A stretch of 46,631 nucleotides of DNA from an uncultured Eubacteriales bacterium (GCA_900547565.1 URHI01000004.1:1-46631), one strand, 5' to 3'. Counted from the stretch's first letter, positions 1-8,449 are shown. Numbers and translations are program-made. Notes: generated from the letters alone by a model not told the origin.

Positions 1-82
1 CCCCCGCCCGTATTCCGGACACGCTTATCAGCTCGTTCACCGCGGCTCTCGCCTGCTCTCCGACAATCTGCTTATCAAACAT
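1..82 (-). CDS. UPF0340/DUF436 (YwlG-like) protein, N-terminal fragment
   Basis: Only the first 27 codons lie in the window; the gene runs off the left edge. It starts at ATG (82-80) after a GGAGA ribosome binding site at about 91-95. The visible N-terminus contains VGEQARAAVNELISVSGI followed by RAG. This resembles the amphipathic first helix of the UPF0340/TIGR01440 family (B. subtilis YwlG), whose function is unsettled. The match is short, so the family call is tentative, but the start, the ribosome binding site and a consensus promoter 70 bp upstream make a real gene likely. Confidence 0.4.
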   Translation of the reverse strand, partial: MFDKQIVGEQARAAVNELISVSGIRAG

Positions 83-153
83 TTTCAACATCTCCTTACC
101 AAAAATAAAGGCCGCGCCGCGGCAGGTTACCAGCGCTGACGCCTTAACATCTT

Positions 154-182
154 ATTATATAACAAAATCGTTTTTTTTACAA
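154..182 (-). promoter_or_regulatory. sigma-A promoter for the left-edge gene
   Basis: On the minus strand TTGTAA (182-177) and TATAAT (159-154) are separated by exactly 17 bp. Transcription would start near 147, about 65 nt upstream of the ATG at 82. It lies just past the terminator of the ispH-rpsA operon, so the left-edge gene is an independent unit. Confidence 0.6.
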
Positions 183-192
183 TACAAATCGC

Positions 193-222
193 AAAAAAAG
201 AACCGCCGCACAACTGTACGGC
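193..222 (-). terminator. intrinsic terminator of the rpiR-cmk-ispH/rpsA operon
   Basis: Minus strand: GCCGTAC, loop AGTT, GTGCGGC (one G-U pair), then GGTTC and seven T. It begins 22 nt beyond the TAA stop of the ispH-rpsA gene. Confidence 0.75.
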
Positions 223-244
223 AGTCCTTTTATATAAAACCGAC

Positions 245-2404
245 TTATTCAGCGGCTTCGGTTGCGGGAGCCTCGACGGCGTCAGCATCTTCAGCAGACT
301 CAGCGTCATCCTGTGCCTCAAGCAAAGCCCGGATGGACAGGCTGACCTTTTTCTTCTCCTGATCGATAGCTATGATCTTGGCATCGACCACCTGACCTAC
401 GCTGACTACATCTGCAACATTGGCAACTTTTTCGGTAGACAGCTGTGAGATATGAATAAGGCCGTCAACACCGTCAACGATCTCGGCAAATGCACCGAAG
501 TTGGTAAGGCTGACAATCTTTACGCTGGCAACATCGCCCTCAGCATACTTCTCGTTGAACACATGCCAAGGCTCAGTAGCCTCGGTTTTATAGCCCAGAG
601 AAATGCGCTTTTTCTCAGGATCAAAGCTCTTGACAAACACAGTCAGCTCATCGCCCACCGAAACGACCTCTGCGGGAGACTTTATGTGTTTCCAGGACAG
701 CTCGGTATTATGTACCATACCGTCTGCCGGGCCAAGATCCACAAACGCACCGTAGCTGGTCATGCTCTTGACCTTTCCGGTAAACTGCTTGCCAACCTCA
801 AGGGAATTCCAGAATTCGGCCTCGCGGGCCTGTCTTTCGTCTCTCAGCACGACACGAATGGAGCCAACTGCCTTCTTGCCCTGATCTCTTACTTCAATAA
901 TGCGGAAGCGAACGGTGCTACCCAGCAAAGCGGACATATCTCCGTCCTTGGGAATACCGGTCTGTGATGCGGGAATAAATACGCGATTTGAATTGACGCT
1001 GACCTCAACGCCTCCCTTGTTAACTGCAATGACCTTACCTTCGAGGATCTCGCCGGAATCTTTTGCGGCAACAACGGCCTGCCAGTTTTTGTCGGAATCG
1101 ACACGTCTTTTGGACAGAGTTGCAACTCCGTCCACATCGCTGACTCTGATTACGAATGCTTCGATCTGATCACCGACATGGAACATGGATGTCAGCTTTT
1201 CCGAGGGGTCATCTGTTGCCTGGTCAGCTGTAATAACGCCGGTAACCTTAGCGCCGAGGTCAAGCTGAAGCTCTGCGTCAGTTACCGATGTTATCGTACC
1301 GGTAACGGTGTCTCCTGTATTTAAAGTTTTCAGTGATGATTCGAGCATCTCCTCAAAGTTTTCAGCTTTGATCTCAGTGTTTTCGCTCATTGTTTTGTAA
1401 ACCTCCTGTATTACGTCGGACGGCGTCGATGCGCCGGCGACAATTCCCACCTTATGGTGGGATATTAACTTGATTTTTTCCGGAATAATGCGCAAAAGCT
1501 CATCCGCATCCTCAACCAGCACGGTATTTGGGCAACGGCGTTCGCATATATCACGGAGCTTAGCGGTGTTGGAGCTTTCCTTGCCGCCTATGACTATCAT
1601 TACATCACACTCGTCTGACAGCCTTGCTGCGTCAAGCTGACGTGCGGACGTAACACCACATATTGTATCAAAAATCAGAGCATTTGTACATAGTTTTTTG
1701 ATTTTTTTTTGACTTTTTTCCCATTCCGATAAATTGAAGGTGGTTTGAGCGGCCAATACGGGAGTTTTTTTGTGCAAATTGACCAATACACCATTTTGAA
1801 CTGCCGCCGCGAGTTGCTCAGCATCGGCAAAAACATGCCCTTCTCCACGCACGTGGCTCATGATCCCCACCACCTCCGGGTGGTGTTCTGCACCCATAAG
1901 AATAAAGCATCGGCCGTCTCCGGAATTCTCACTGGCTATTCGATGTATTTTTTTGACATACGGACAGGTGCAGTCAACATATTCAAACGCAGGATTATCC
2001 CTGTGCGCTCGCTCAAGCATTTCACACACTGTCCCGGTAACACCGTGGGCACGGATAAATACCGTCACAGGAGCCTCCACGGACGCCTGCGCAGCAAGCC
2101 AGGGTATGTCAGACTCACTTATGACACTTACTCCGCGTGAGGCCAGCTTGTTCATATATGTGTCATTATGTATAAGCTTTCCAAGCGTAAACATACGCTC
2201 ACCCGGACGCGCAGCGGCGAGCCTTGACTCAACACTGTCCGCTGCACGCTGCACGCCGAAGCAAAAGCCGGAATGTTTTGCAATTATAACATCGTTAGCT
2301 TTATAATCCGGTCCGAGTACGCCATGAGCAGTGCTTTCAGAATTTCTTCTGACGCCCGCAGCCGAAAAATCATATAAACGGTCTGTATTTTTGCGATCAC
2401 TCAT
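245..2404 (-). CDS. ispH-rpsA: IspH (HMB-PP reductase)-ribosomal protein S1 fusion
   Basis: Bifunctional protein of about 719 aa. Residues about 37-340 are the 4Fe-4S enzyme 4-hydroxy-3-methylbut-2-enyl diphosphate reductase, the last step of the MEP isoprenoid pathway. The three expected cluster cysteines are visible (GFCFGV, DCTCP, DTICG), as are RAHGV, HHPEV, AQTTF and SSNTAKL. The C-terminal half holds four S1 RNA-binding domains at about 363-433, 450-523, 538-605 and 622-692, plus an acidic tail, matching short S1 proteins of Gram-positives. The fusion is known in Clostridia. I chose ATG 2404, which overlaps the plsC stop within ATGAGTGA; an upstream in-frame start at 2455 would add 17 residues inside plsC. 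It is last in the operon, before the terminator at 193-222. The usual ICNATRERQ-type segment reads ICGVTSARQ here. Confidence 0.93.
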   Translation of the reverse strand: MSDRKNTDRLYDFSAAGVRRNSESTAHGVLGPDYKANDVIIAKHSGFCFGVQRAADSVESRLAAARPGERMFTLGKLIHNDTYMNKLASRGVSVISESDIPWLAAQASVEAPVTVFIRAHGVTGTVCEMLERAHRDNPAFEYVDCTCPYVKKIHRIASENSGDGRCFILMGAEHHPEVVGIMSHVRGEGHVFADAEQLAAAVQNGVLVNLHKKTPVLAAQTTFNLSEWEKSQKKIKKLCTNALIFDTICGVTSARQLDAARLSDECDVMIVIGGKESSNTAKLRDICERRCPNTVLVEDADELLRIIPEKIKLISHHKVGIVAGASTPSDVIQEVYKTMSENTEIKAENFEEMLESSLKTLNTGDTVTGTITSVTDAELQLDLGAKVTGVITADQATDDPSEKLTSMFHVGDQIEAFVIRVSDVDGVATLSKRRVDSDKNWQAVVAAKDSGEILEGKVIAVNKGGVEVSVNSNRVFIPASQTGIPKDGDMSALLGSTVRFRIIEVRDQGKKAVGSIRVVLRDERQAREAEFWNSLEVGKQFTGKVKSMTSYGAFVDLGPADGMVHNTELSWKHIKSPAEVVSVGDELTVFVKSFDPEKKRISLGYKTEATEPWHVFNEKYAEGDVASVKIVSLTNFGAFAEIVDGVDGLIHISQLSTEKVANVADVVSVGQVVDAKIIAIDQEKKKVSLSIRALLEAQDDAESAEDADAVEAPATEAAE

Positions 2405-3035
2405 TTCCCGGGCTCTGTCCTTCCCCGCTGTTTCCGAGTGAGCACACCTGCTCAAAGATATAGGCGGAAATGCGGCTGTATTCTAAGTGCTCGTCGTGCA
2501 TATCAGCTATAGTCCCGTAAGGTATGGGCTTCCCGATAATAATATTTTTCCGACAGAACACCCCCGCCCTGAACTTTTTGGTTTTGATGTAAACCGGCAG
2601 TATCTGAACACCGCCGCGCACAGCTATTATTCCCACGCCGCTTTTGACCGGCGTCGTTGCCGGATCAACACCCGGACGGCGAGTTCCCTGCGGGAACATA
2701 CCAACGCACTTGCCGTCGTGCAACAAATTTACCGTAGTCCGCAGACTTGACACATCGGCACTGCCGCGCTCGACGGGATATGCACCCAGCAGCCTTATAA
2801 GCCCTCCGAGCAGCGGTATTTTAAACAGCTCTGCCTTGGACATAAAATGCGGCTGCTGGCGGCGCAAAGAGGCACACAGCCACACCGGATCACCCGCTGT
2901 TGTATGATTGGCGCAAACCAAAAACGCACCGTCCTCGGGGCGCGGCTCATTCTCGCTCCCCTCAATACGGATATTACACAAAAATCTCAACGGCCCCGCC
3001 AGTATGCGGTGCCAGAAGCCGTAGAATCCCTTCAT
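2397..3035 (-). CDS. plsC: 1-acyl-sn-glycerol-3-phosphate acyltransferase
   Basis: 212 aa, PlsC/LPLAT family. It transfers an acyl chain to lysophosphatidic acid to make phosphatidic acid at the membrane. The catalytic HX4D motif is seen as NHTTAGD around residue 43, and the substrate-binding motif FPQGTRRPG replaces the commoner FPEGTR, with Gln where Glu is usual. A hydrophobic N-terminus (FYGFWHRILAGPLRFL) fits membrane attachment. The start overlaps the cmk stop by 4 nt (ATGA), and the 3' end overlaps ispH-rpsA, so translation is probably coupled. The cmk-plsC-ispH/rpsA order is common in Clostridia. Confidence 0.85.
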   Translation of the reverse strand: MKGFYGFWHRILAGPLRFLCNIRIEGSENEPRPEDGAFLVCANHTTAGDPVWLCASLRRQQPHFMSKAELFKIPLLGGLIRLLGAYPVERGSADVSSLRTTVNLLHDGKCVGMFPQGTRRPGVDPATTPVKSGVGIIAVRGGVQILPVYIKTKKFRAGVFCRKNIIIGKPIPYGTIADMHDEHLEYSRISAYIFEQVCSLGNSGEGQSPGNE

Positions 3036-3703
3036 AAACGTTCTCTCTTTTTGCTGTTGATTATCGCTTTGACCGCCTCCACCGACTCGTCAACCGTAAA
3101 TCCCGAATTGTCGAGCACCACAGCGTCCGGAGCGGCAACGGCCGGAGCGATATCGCGTCCGGCATCCTGAGCATCGCGCTCCTTCATCTGTATGAGTACA
3201 TCATCGAAGCTGACCTCAACGCCCTTAGCGCGCAATTCGTCATAACGGCGGCGGGCACGCTCTTCAAGCGGAGCCGTCAGAAAGACCTTGACCTCTGCAT
3301 CGGGCAGTATAACGGTTCCGATATCACGGCCGTCCATGACAACACTGTGCTTGCGGGCAATATCACGCTGCGTGTTGAGAAGAAAGCTGCGCACCTCCGG
3401 GATGGCAGACACGGCCGATGCGTACATTGAAATATCCGGCTGGCGAATGGCATCTCCGGGATCCTCGCCGTTAAGTATGACACGCTGTGTCCCGTTGTTA
3501 TATTCGAGTGACAGTCGGATATCAGGCAGACACGCAATAATGCCGGCTTTATCCTGCATGGAAACTCCGCGGCACTTAACATAGTAGCCTATAGTGCGGT
3601 AAAGTGCACCCGTATCTACATATATTATGCCAAGCTCATGCGCCAACGCCTTGGCTACGCTGCTTTTGCCCGCCCCGCTTGGTCCGTCAATCGCAATTTT
3701 CAT
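3032..3703 (-). CDS. cmk: (d)CMP kinase
   Basis: 223 aa, the usual length. It phosphorylates CMP and dCMP with ATP in pyrimidine recycling. The N-terminus carries the P-loop GPSGAGKSS at residues 7-15, followed by DTGALYR. The CMP-binding motif DGRDIGTVILPDA lies near residue 125, and the LID-type arginine region EERARRRYDEL follows. The ribosome binding site AGGAG precedes the ATG. The gene is 19 nt downstream of the flavoprotein gene and overlaps plsC by 4 nt. Confidence 0.95.
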   Translation of the reverse strand: MKIAIDGPSGAGKSSVAKALAHELGIIYVDTGALYRTIGYYVKCRGVSMQDKAGIIACLPDIRLSLEYNNGTQRVILNGEDPGDAIRQPDISMYASAVSAIPEVRSFLLNTQRDIARKHSVVMDGRDIGTVILPDAEVKVFLTAPLEERARRRYDELRAKGVEVSFDDVLIQMKERDAQDAGRDIAPAVAAPDAVVLDNSGFTVDESVEAVKAIINSKKRERL

Positions 3704-3722
3704 ATAAAAACTCCTGAAACTT

Positions 3723-5063
3723 TTATATTTGTGATGTGGCTGCGCTGTATCCGGCCAGTGCTCCCGTTGAAAATGCTATCTGGAGATTAAAGCCACCGGT
3801 ATAAGCATCCACATCGATTATTTCGCCGGCAAAATACACGCCGGGCACTATTTTTGACTCCATCGTTCCTGGCCTTATCTCTCGCACGCAAACCCCGCCG
3901 CGTGTGACGATCGCCTCATCGATCGGGCGAAAATGCGAAAGCTTGACAGTGAAATCCTTGAGCAGCTCAACCACCCCACGGCGCTGTTCACGGGTAATGT
4001 TATTGACCTTCTGATGCGGCGGTATAGCCGAGCGAAGCACCACCGTTGCAATCATTTTCTGCGGCAATAAATCTCCCAGCGCATTGATAAAATCGCGGTT
4101 GGAGTACTTTGAGAAGTCGGATATCAGGCGAGCGTCAAGCCGATTATGGTCAAGCGCAGGCTTAAGATCGATATGTGCCACATACTTACCCGGTTTTATG
4201 TCCGGCAGGTGAGCAGATGCACTCAGTATCATAGGGCCGCTCAGGCCGAAATGCGTGAACATCATTTCTCCGAAGTCTTCATATACAGCTTTACCGCCGG
4301 AGGCCGGGAGTATACGCAAGCCGACATTTTTCAATGACAGTCCCTGCATACGCCGGCAGTCATCGCCGTCGCATGCTATGGGAACAAGTGACGGTGACAG
4401 TGGAGTGACAGTATGTCCGAGTTCTCGTGCCATACGATACCCGTCACCGTCCGATCCGGTCTTGGGATATGACATTCCGCCTGTACATATAATCACCGAT
4501 TCGCAAATATATTTGTCATCATCTGTATATATTTCGAATTTGTGATTGCAAATTGGCGCTGTTTTGCGCACCTTCTTTTGAATCACCTCAACTCCGGCAG
4601 CATGGCAACGCCTTGCAAGCGCACCGGCTATATCCCCTGCCCTGTCCGATACCGGAAATACACGTGAGCCGCGCTCGGTCTTTAGCGGAACACCGAGATG
4701 TTCGAACATCTCCATTGTGTCAGCCGGCGACATATGGTCAAGTGCCGACCACAGAAAACGCGGATTGCCCGGCACATTTGACATAAAAGCCTGGACAGTA
4801 CAGTCGTTGGTGACGTTACACCGTCCCTTACCCGTTATGCGCAATTTGCACCCGAGCACCCTGTTTTTTTCAAACAGTAACACTCGTGCCCCGCTCTCCG
4901 CCGCAGTCGCAGCTGCCACAAGTCCGGCAGCACCACCGCCTATGACGGCTACCGTTGTCTTTATAGGCTTACCGGCAGTACCGGAGCCCGGCTCAGTGCC
5001 TGTCTCACATTCTGCGGTGTCCGCCACCGAACAGGTATTATTGGCTGTTTTTATCATATACAT
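3723..5063 (-). CDS. NAD(P)/FAD-dependent oxidoreductase, HI0933/BaiN (YhiN) family
   Basis: A flavoprotein of about 446 aa. Near the N-terminus is the FAD dinucleotide fold VIGGGAAGL, then ITGKGRCNVTN, typical of the HI0933 family. GGMSYPKTGSDGDGY follows mid-protein, and the C-terminus has TRGGV...GVYFAGEIIDVDAYTGGFNLQ closing the FAD site. The physiological substrate is unknown for most members; BaiN reduces bile-acid intermediates, but I do not infer that role here. The start is uncertain: in-frame ATGs at 5063 and 5057 or a start at 5093 all fall within the end of the upstream rpiR gene (stop 5038), so the genes overlap. None has a clear ribosome binding site, which suggests translational coupling. 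Confidence 0.85.
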   Translation of the reverse strand: MYMIKTANNTCSVADTAECETGTEPGSGTAGKPIKTTVAVIGGGAAGLVAAATAAESGARVLLFEKNRVLGCKLRITGKGRCNVTNDCTVQAFMSNVPGNPRFLWSALDHMSPADTMEMFEHLGVPLKTERGSRVFPVSDRAGDIAGALARRCHAAGVEVIQKKVRKTAPICNHKFEIYTDDDKYICESVIICTGGMSYPKTGSDGDGYRMARELGHTVTPLSPSLVPIACDGDDCRRMQGLSLKNVGLRILPASGGKAVYEDFGEMMFTHFGLSGPMILSASAHLPDIKPGKYVAHIDLKPALDHNRLDARLISDFSKYSNRDFINALGDLLPQKMIATVVLRSAIPPHQKVNNITREQRRGVVELLKDFTVKLSHFRPIDEAIVTRGGVCVREIRPGTMESKIVPGVYFAGEIIDVDAYTGGFNLQIAFSTGALAGYSAATSQI

Positions 5064-5901
5064 CGTATTTATCCCAGATATTCTCAAGATCATGCAGCCG
5101 CACTGTCAGCTCGTCCTGCTTTTTGCGGCTTACCGCCACTATCATGGCGTTGATAATGCTAAGCGGTGCAACCAGCGAATCGACAAATGAAGCCATATCG
5201 CTACAGGCAGTCAGCAATTGATGCGCATACACAGCAATAGGCGATTGCGCACTGTCAGTCAGTGCAACTACATCGGCACCGCGCTCCCTTGCAAACTTTA
5301 CCGCATTTATGATACGCTTTGAGTATCTCGGAAAGCTTATAGCGATAATAACATCGCCGTCACCTATGCGCATTATCTGCTCAAACATTTCACTGCCCGA
5401 CGTAGTCTGTATAAATTTAACATTATCAAATATCATTCTGAAATTATAATTCAGAAATCCGGCAAGTGACGACGACGAGCGCACACCTATAATATATATA
5501 TTGTTTGCCCCGACTATACGATCCACTGCCGCATAAAAAGCCTCACGGTCAATTTCTTCAAGCGACTGACGTATTTTGTCGATATCCGATGTCAGTACCT
5601 TATCCAGCACATCTGAGTTACCGATAAGTGTGTTTGTAACCTCCATACGCTGAACGCTGGTCAGTTTGGTGCGAACCAACTCCTGCAGCGCCTTCTGCAT
5701 CTCGGGATATCCCTCGAATCCCAGCTCGATAGCAAAACGGACTACCGTAGATTCGGAAACTCCCGACAGTGCTCCTAACCGAGCGGCAGTCATGTACGCT
5801 GCCTTTTCATAATTTGAAAGAATATACGACGCAATATGACGCTGTCCTTTGGAGAAGCCCGACATTTGCTGTTCCATAACGGCAAGCAGATCCTGTTTCA
5901 T
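5038..5901 (-). CDS. RpiR/MurR-family transcriptional regulator
   Basis: 287 aa from the ATG at 5901, which is preceded by GAGGTG; an ORF start 26 codons upstream lacks such a site. The N-terminal HTH_6 domain is visible (TAARLGALSGVSESTVVRF, residues about 40-60). A SIS sugar-isomerase-like domain follows at about 110-250, with NIYIIGVRSSSSLAG and DVIIAISFPRYSKRI, which normally binds a phosphosugar. It is first in an operon with the flavoprotein, cmk, plsC and ispH-rpsA, so it may respond to sugar-phosphate or cell-wall status. The target is inferred only. It shares a divergent intergenic region with the permease gene. Confidence 0.88.
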   Translation of the reverse strand: MKQDLLAVMEQQMSGFSKGQRHIASYILSNYEKAAYMTAARLGALSGVSESTVVRFAIELGFEGYPEMQKALQELVRTKLTSVQRMEVTNTLIGNSDVLDKVLTSDIDKIRQSLEEIDREAFYAAVDRIVGANNIYIIGVRSSSSLAGFLNYNFRMIFDNVKFIQTTSGSEMFEQIMRIGDGDVIIAISFPRYSKRIINAVKFARERGADVVALTDSAQSPIAVYAHQLLTACSDMASFVDSLVAPLSIINAMIVAVSRKKQDELTVRLHDLENIWDKYDVYDKNSQ

Positions 5902-5943
5902 TCTTTGACACCTCGTCGGATTAATCATTAATGACCACGTTAA

Positions 5944-5972
5944 ATTATATACTTTTATCCCCTGCTTGTCAA
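5944..5972 (-). promoter_or_regulatory. consensus sigma-A promoter of the rpiR operon
   Basis: Perfect TTGACA (5972-5967), 17-bp spacer, TATAAT (5949-5944) on the minus strand; start predicted near 5937. Just downstream, at 5920-5932, is ATTAAT-C-ATTAAT, a symmetric element that could be an operator for an autoregulated RpiR protein (inference). Confidence 0.8.
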
Positions 5973-6082
5973 CAGGCATTTTCCCCTTTTTGAGTCGTAT
6001 CCGGCAGTGCTTGGTCGAAAATGCACAAATTCAAAGATAATATCCCCCGCATTTTTTATCCATAAAAATTTGTTCAAAAGGG

Positions 6083-6111
6083 TTTACAAGCCGCAAAAAA
6101 TATGATATACT
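6083..6111 (+). promoter_or_regulatory. sigma-A promoter of the NCS2 permease gene
   Basis: TTTACA (6083-6088), 17-bp spacer, TATACT (6106-6111). Predicted start near 6118. It faces away from the rpiR promoter about 110 bp to its left. Confidence 0.65.
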
Positions 6112-6117
6112 GTCATA

Positions 6118-6345
6118 AACAAAGTCCGGATCCCGCTATAACGGCAGATGCGTATAGATAAGGCACGGCTAATTTAATAGCATGTACGGAGCAGATTTTG
6201 TCCGTATAGCAAACTATGTCGCAGCATACCGCCGTATAAGTGAGGGTCATTTATACAGGCGGATTTTTCTATGTCCGGGCATGATCCAACAGTAAATATT
6301 CCCGCCGCGGCGGGGGTAAATTATAAAACACAAGGGGAAAAGCAA
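6118..6345 (+). promoter_or_regulatory. structured leader (riboswitch or attenuator candidate) of the permease gene
   Basis: About 228 nt of untranslated leader, ending with the ribosome binding site AGGGG before ATG 6346. Visible elements are a small hairpin GCTA-ATTTAA-TAGC (about 6168-6181), a hairpin TACGGA...TCCGTA (6185-6206) and the terminator at 6229-6268. The segment TATAACGGC (6137-6145) can pair, with one bulged A, with GCCGTATA (6231-6238) in the terminator's 5' arm. That pairing would form an antiterminator that closes a multi-branch structure. The arrangement is riboswitch-like. I could not match it to the purine, PRPP or PyrR elements I know, so the ligand is unknown. Confidence 0.5.
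6229..6268 (+). terminator. intrinsic terminator inside the permease leader
   Basis: CCGCCGTATAA (6229-6239), loop of 11 nt, TTATAC-A-GGCGG (6251-6262, one bulged A), then ATTTTT. It lies 77 nt upstream of the permease start codon, so it would control read-through into the gene. Confidence 0.75.
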
Positions 6346-7689
6346 ATGAAACTCTACTACAATGTGAAAGACAAACCCAAGTTCGGACAGCTGATTATGT
6401 TCGCGCTTCAGCAGCTCCTGGCCATTCTGGCTGCAACAATCGCAGTGCCCGCCATTATCAACAATATCGCAGGCAGCAATATGTCAACCTCTGCGGCGCT
6501 GTTCGGTGCAGGTGTCGGAACGATCGTCTATCTGCTGTTTACAAAATTCAAAAGCCCCGTGTTCTTAGGCTCATCCTTCGCCTTCCTCGGCTCTATGGCT
6601 ACCGCCTTTGCAGGCGCATCGTCCATGGCGCTCGGCTACATCGGACTGATAATCGGTGCCGCTATGGCCGGACTTGTTTACGTGGTAATCGCAATCGTGG
6701 TCAAGTTCGCCGGTGTTAAGTGGATCAATAAGATCATGCCTGCCGTCGTTATCGGCCCCACCGTCTCAATCATCGGTCTTTCACTGGCAGGCAACGCTGT
6801 AAGCGATCTGTCAGCCGCTAAGGTCAGCACTGCTTCCCCTTACATCTGCATGATATGCGGGTTGGTTACGCTGGCTGTTACCATGCTGTGCTCAGTATTC
6901 GGCAAAAAAATGCTCAAGATGATTCCCTTTATAATCGGTATTCTCTCCGGCTACGTTCTTGCAGCTATCTTCACGGTCATCGGCAATGTTGCCGCGATCG
7001 ACGCGCTTAAAGTGATCGACTTCTCCGCCTTCAACAACATGCAGTGGATCCCGGACTTCACCTTCGTTGAGGCTTCAAAGGGCTTCAGTGACATCACAGG
7101 CTCTTACATTGCTACTGTCGCGGTCGCATATGTGCCTGTCGCTTTCGTGGTATTCGCAGAGCACATCGCAGACCACAAGAACCTGTCTTCCATTATCGAA
7201 TCCGACCTGCTTGAGGATCCCGGCCTTTCCCGTACTCTGCTGGGTGACGGTGTCGGCTCCGCAGTCGGCGCTCTGTTCGGTGGCTGCCCCAACACCACAT
7301 ACGGTGAATCAGTCGGTTGCGTCGCTATCTCGGGCAACGCCTCGGTGGTAACAATTCTCGTAACTGCTATCATGGCTATAGCAGCTTCCTTCGTAGCTCC
7401 CTTTGTGACCTTCCTCTCCACCATTCCCAACTGCGTAATGGGCGGCGTGTGCATAGCACTTTACGGATTCATCGCGGTTTCCGGTCTTAAAATGATACAG
7501 ACCGTTGACCTCGGCGACAACAAGAATCTGTTCACCGTCTCGGTCATACTGATTGCTGGTGTCGGTGGCATGGCAGTCAGCTTCGGCAAAGTTACAGTGA
7601 CCTCTATTGCATGCGCTCTTATCCTCGGCATACTTACAAACATAATGCTCAACCACGGTAGCAAAAAATCTGACACAGAAAATAAATAA
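6346..7689 (+). CDS. NCS2-family uracil/xanthine permease (UraA/PbuX type)
   Basis: 447 aa, a multi-pass nucleobase:cation symporter. The N-terminus FGQLIMFALQQLLAILAATI is the family signature. Later FAEHIADHKNLS holds the substrate-binding Glu of TM8, and GGCPNTTYGESVG marks the TM10 half-helix. The start at ATG 6346 follows AGGGG; an upstream in-frame ATG at 6271 sits right after the leader terminator, has no ribosome binding site and would add an unrelated tail. UraA- and xanthine-type members cannot be told apart safely by eye. It is a single-gene transcription unit between its leader and the perfect 21-bp terminator at 7714-7760. Confidence 0.9.
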   Translation: MKLYYNVKDKPKFGQLIMFALQQLLAILAATIAVPAIINNIAGSNMSTSAALFGAGVGTIVYLLFTKFKSPVFLGSSFAFLGSMATAFAGASSMALGYIGLIIGAAMAGLVYVVIAIVVKFAGVKWINKIMPAVVIGPTVSIIGLSLAGNAVSDLSAAKVSTASPYICMICGLVTLAVTMLCSVFGKKMLKMIPFIIGILSGYVLAAIFTVIGNVAAIDALKVIDFSAFNNMQWIPDFTFVEASKGFSDITGSYIATVAVAYVPVAFVVFAEHIADHKNLSSIIESDLLEDPGLSRTLLGDGVGSAVGALFGGCPNTTYGESVGCVAISGNASVVTILVTAIMAIAASFVAPFVTFLSTIPNCVMGGVCIALYGFIAVSGLKMIQTVDLGDNKNLFTVSVILIAGVGGMAVSFGKVTVTSIACALILGILTNIMLNHGSKKSDTENK

Positions 7690-7713
7690 AAGCTGAATAC
7701 AGGTAAGTATGAT

Positions 7714-7760
7714 AAAAAACAATTCCGGTCTGCGTGAAACGCAGACCGGAATTGTTTTTT
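7714..7760. terminator. bidirectional intrinsic terminator
   Basis: Perfect 21-bp inverted repeat AAAAAACAATTCCGGTCTGC(G)/(C)GCAGACCGGAATTGTTTTTT with loop TGAAA. It provides a U-tract on both strands and separates the convergent permease (+) and GNAT (-) genes. Confidence 0.85.
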
Positions 7761-7795
7761 ATCAGTCAGTTTCATCGGATATTTGTACCGAGACT

Positions 7796-8362
7796 TTATA
7801 TTTCGTCCCGCAATATAGAACATATACAGATATTTTTGTGTTCATGCTTAACCAGCATTGAACTCCGCAGCATTCCCTCATATGTCATACCCACACGTTC
7901 CATAACGTGTCTTGACGCGGTATTACCCTCGATATACCGGGCTTCAATACGTTCAAGATGAAGCCTGGAAAAGCCAAATGCTATCACCCGGCGCAAAGCC
8001 TCTGTCGCATAGCCGTGTCCCCATACCGACGGGTTGAGAACGTATCCCACCTCACCACAGTCCGAATGATAGTCAAACCGGGTAAAACCGCAGGTACCGA
8101 CCATGTGCCCTGTTGACTTTTCCTCAAGCGCCCAGTCAAAAAACTCGCCCGCCGAATACCTTGTGGCTACATATTCCAGATACTCACGCGTATAATCCAC
8201 ATTGGGGTGCGGATTCCATGTAAGATATTTGGTCACATCTGCACGTTGCGCGTAATCAAACATATCGTCCGCATCGCGTACAAGCATTTTGCGAAGCAAA
8301 AGCCTCGGAGTTTCAAGCTGAGGAATATTTGAAAAAGTTCTATAAACAAATTCTCGTCGCAT
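7796..8362 (-). CDS. GNAT N-acetyltransferase, RimJ/RimL type
   Basis: 188 aa, Acetyltransf_3 family. The start LETPRLLLRKM matches the first beta strand of RimJ/RimL-like enzymes. Motif A appears as GEVGYVLNPSVWGHGYATEA, with the acetyl-CoA pyrophosphate-binding loop WGHGYATEA, and the C-terminal part NTASRHVMERVGMTYEG is also typical. Such proteins acetylate protein N-termini or small amines; the substrate here is not known. ATG 8362 follows GGGAG. It is monocistronic, with its own promoter at 8392-8420 and the shared terminator downstream. Confidence 0.85.
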   Translation of the reverse strand: MRREFVYRTFSNIPQLETPRLLLRKMLVRDADDMFDYAQRADVTKYLTWNPHPNVDYTREYLEYVATRYSAGEFFDWALEEKSTGHMVGTCGFTRFDYHSDCGEVGYVLNPSVWGHGYATEALRRVIAFGFSRLHLERIEARYIEGNTASRHVMERVGMTYEGMLRSSMLVKHEHKNICICSILRDEI

Positions 8363-8391
8363 AACACATCTCCCGGTGGTCGTTAGTGTTT

Positions 8392-8420
8392 ATTATATTC
8401 AATTGTATGTAATAATTCAA
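8392..8420 (-). promoter_or_regulatory. sigma-A promoter of the GNAT gene
   Basis: Minus strand TTGAAT (8420-8415), 17-bp spacer, TATAAT (8397-8392), about 30 bp upstream of the ATG. Confidence 0.7.
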
Positions 8421-8449
8421 TAGATACAAGGAAAAAAATCAAAATTCGG

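Noticed and set aside
6271..6345. Upstream start adding 25 residues to the permease
   Set aside because: The ATG at 6271 follows directly after the leader terminator, has no ribosome binding site, and the added residues do not match the family. ATG 6346 has AGGGG.
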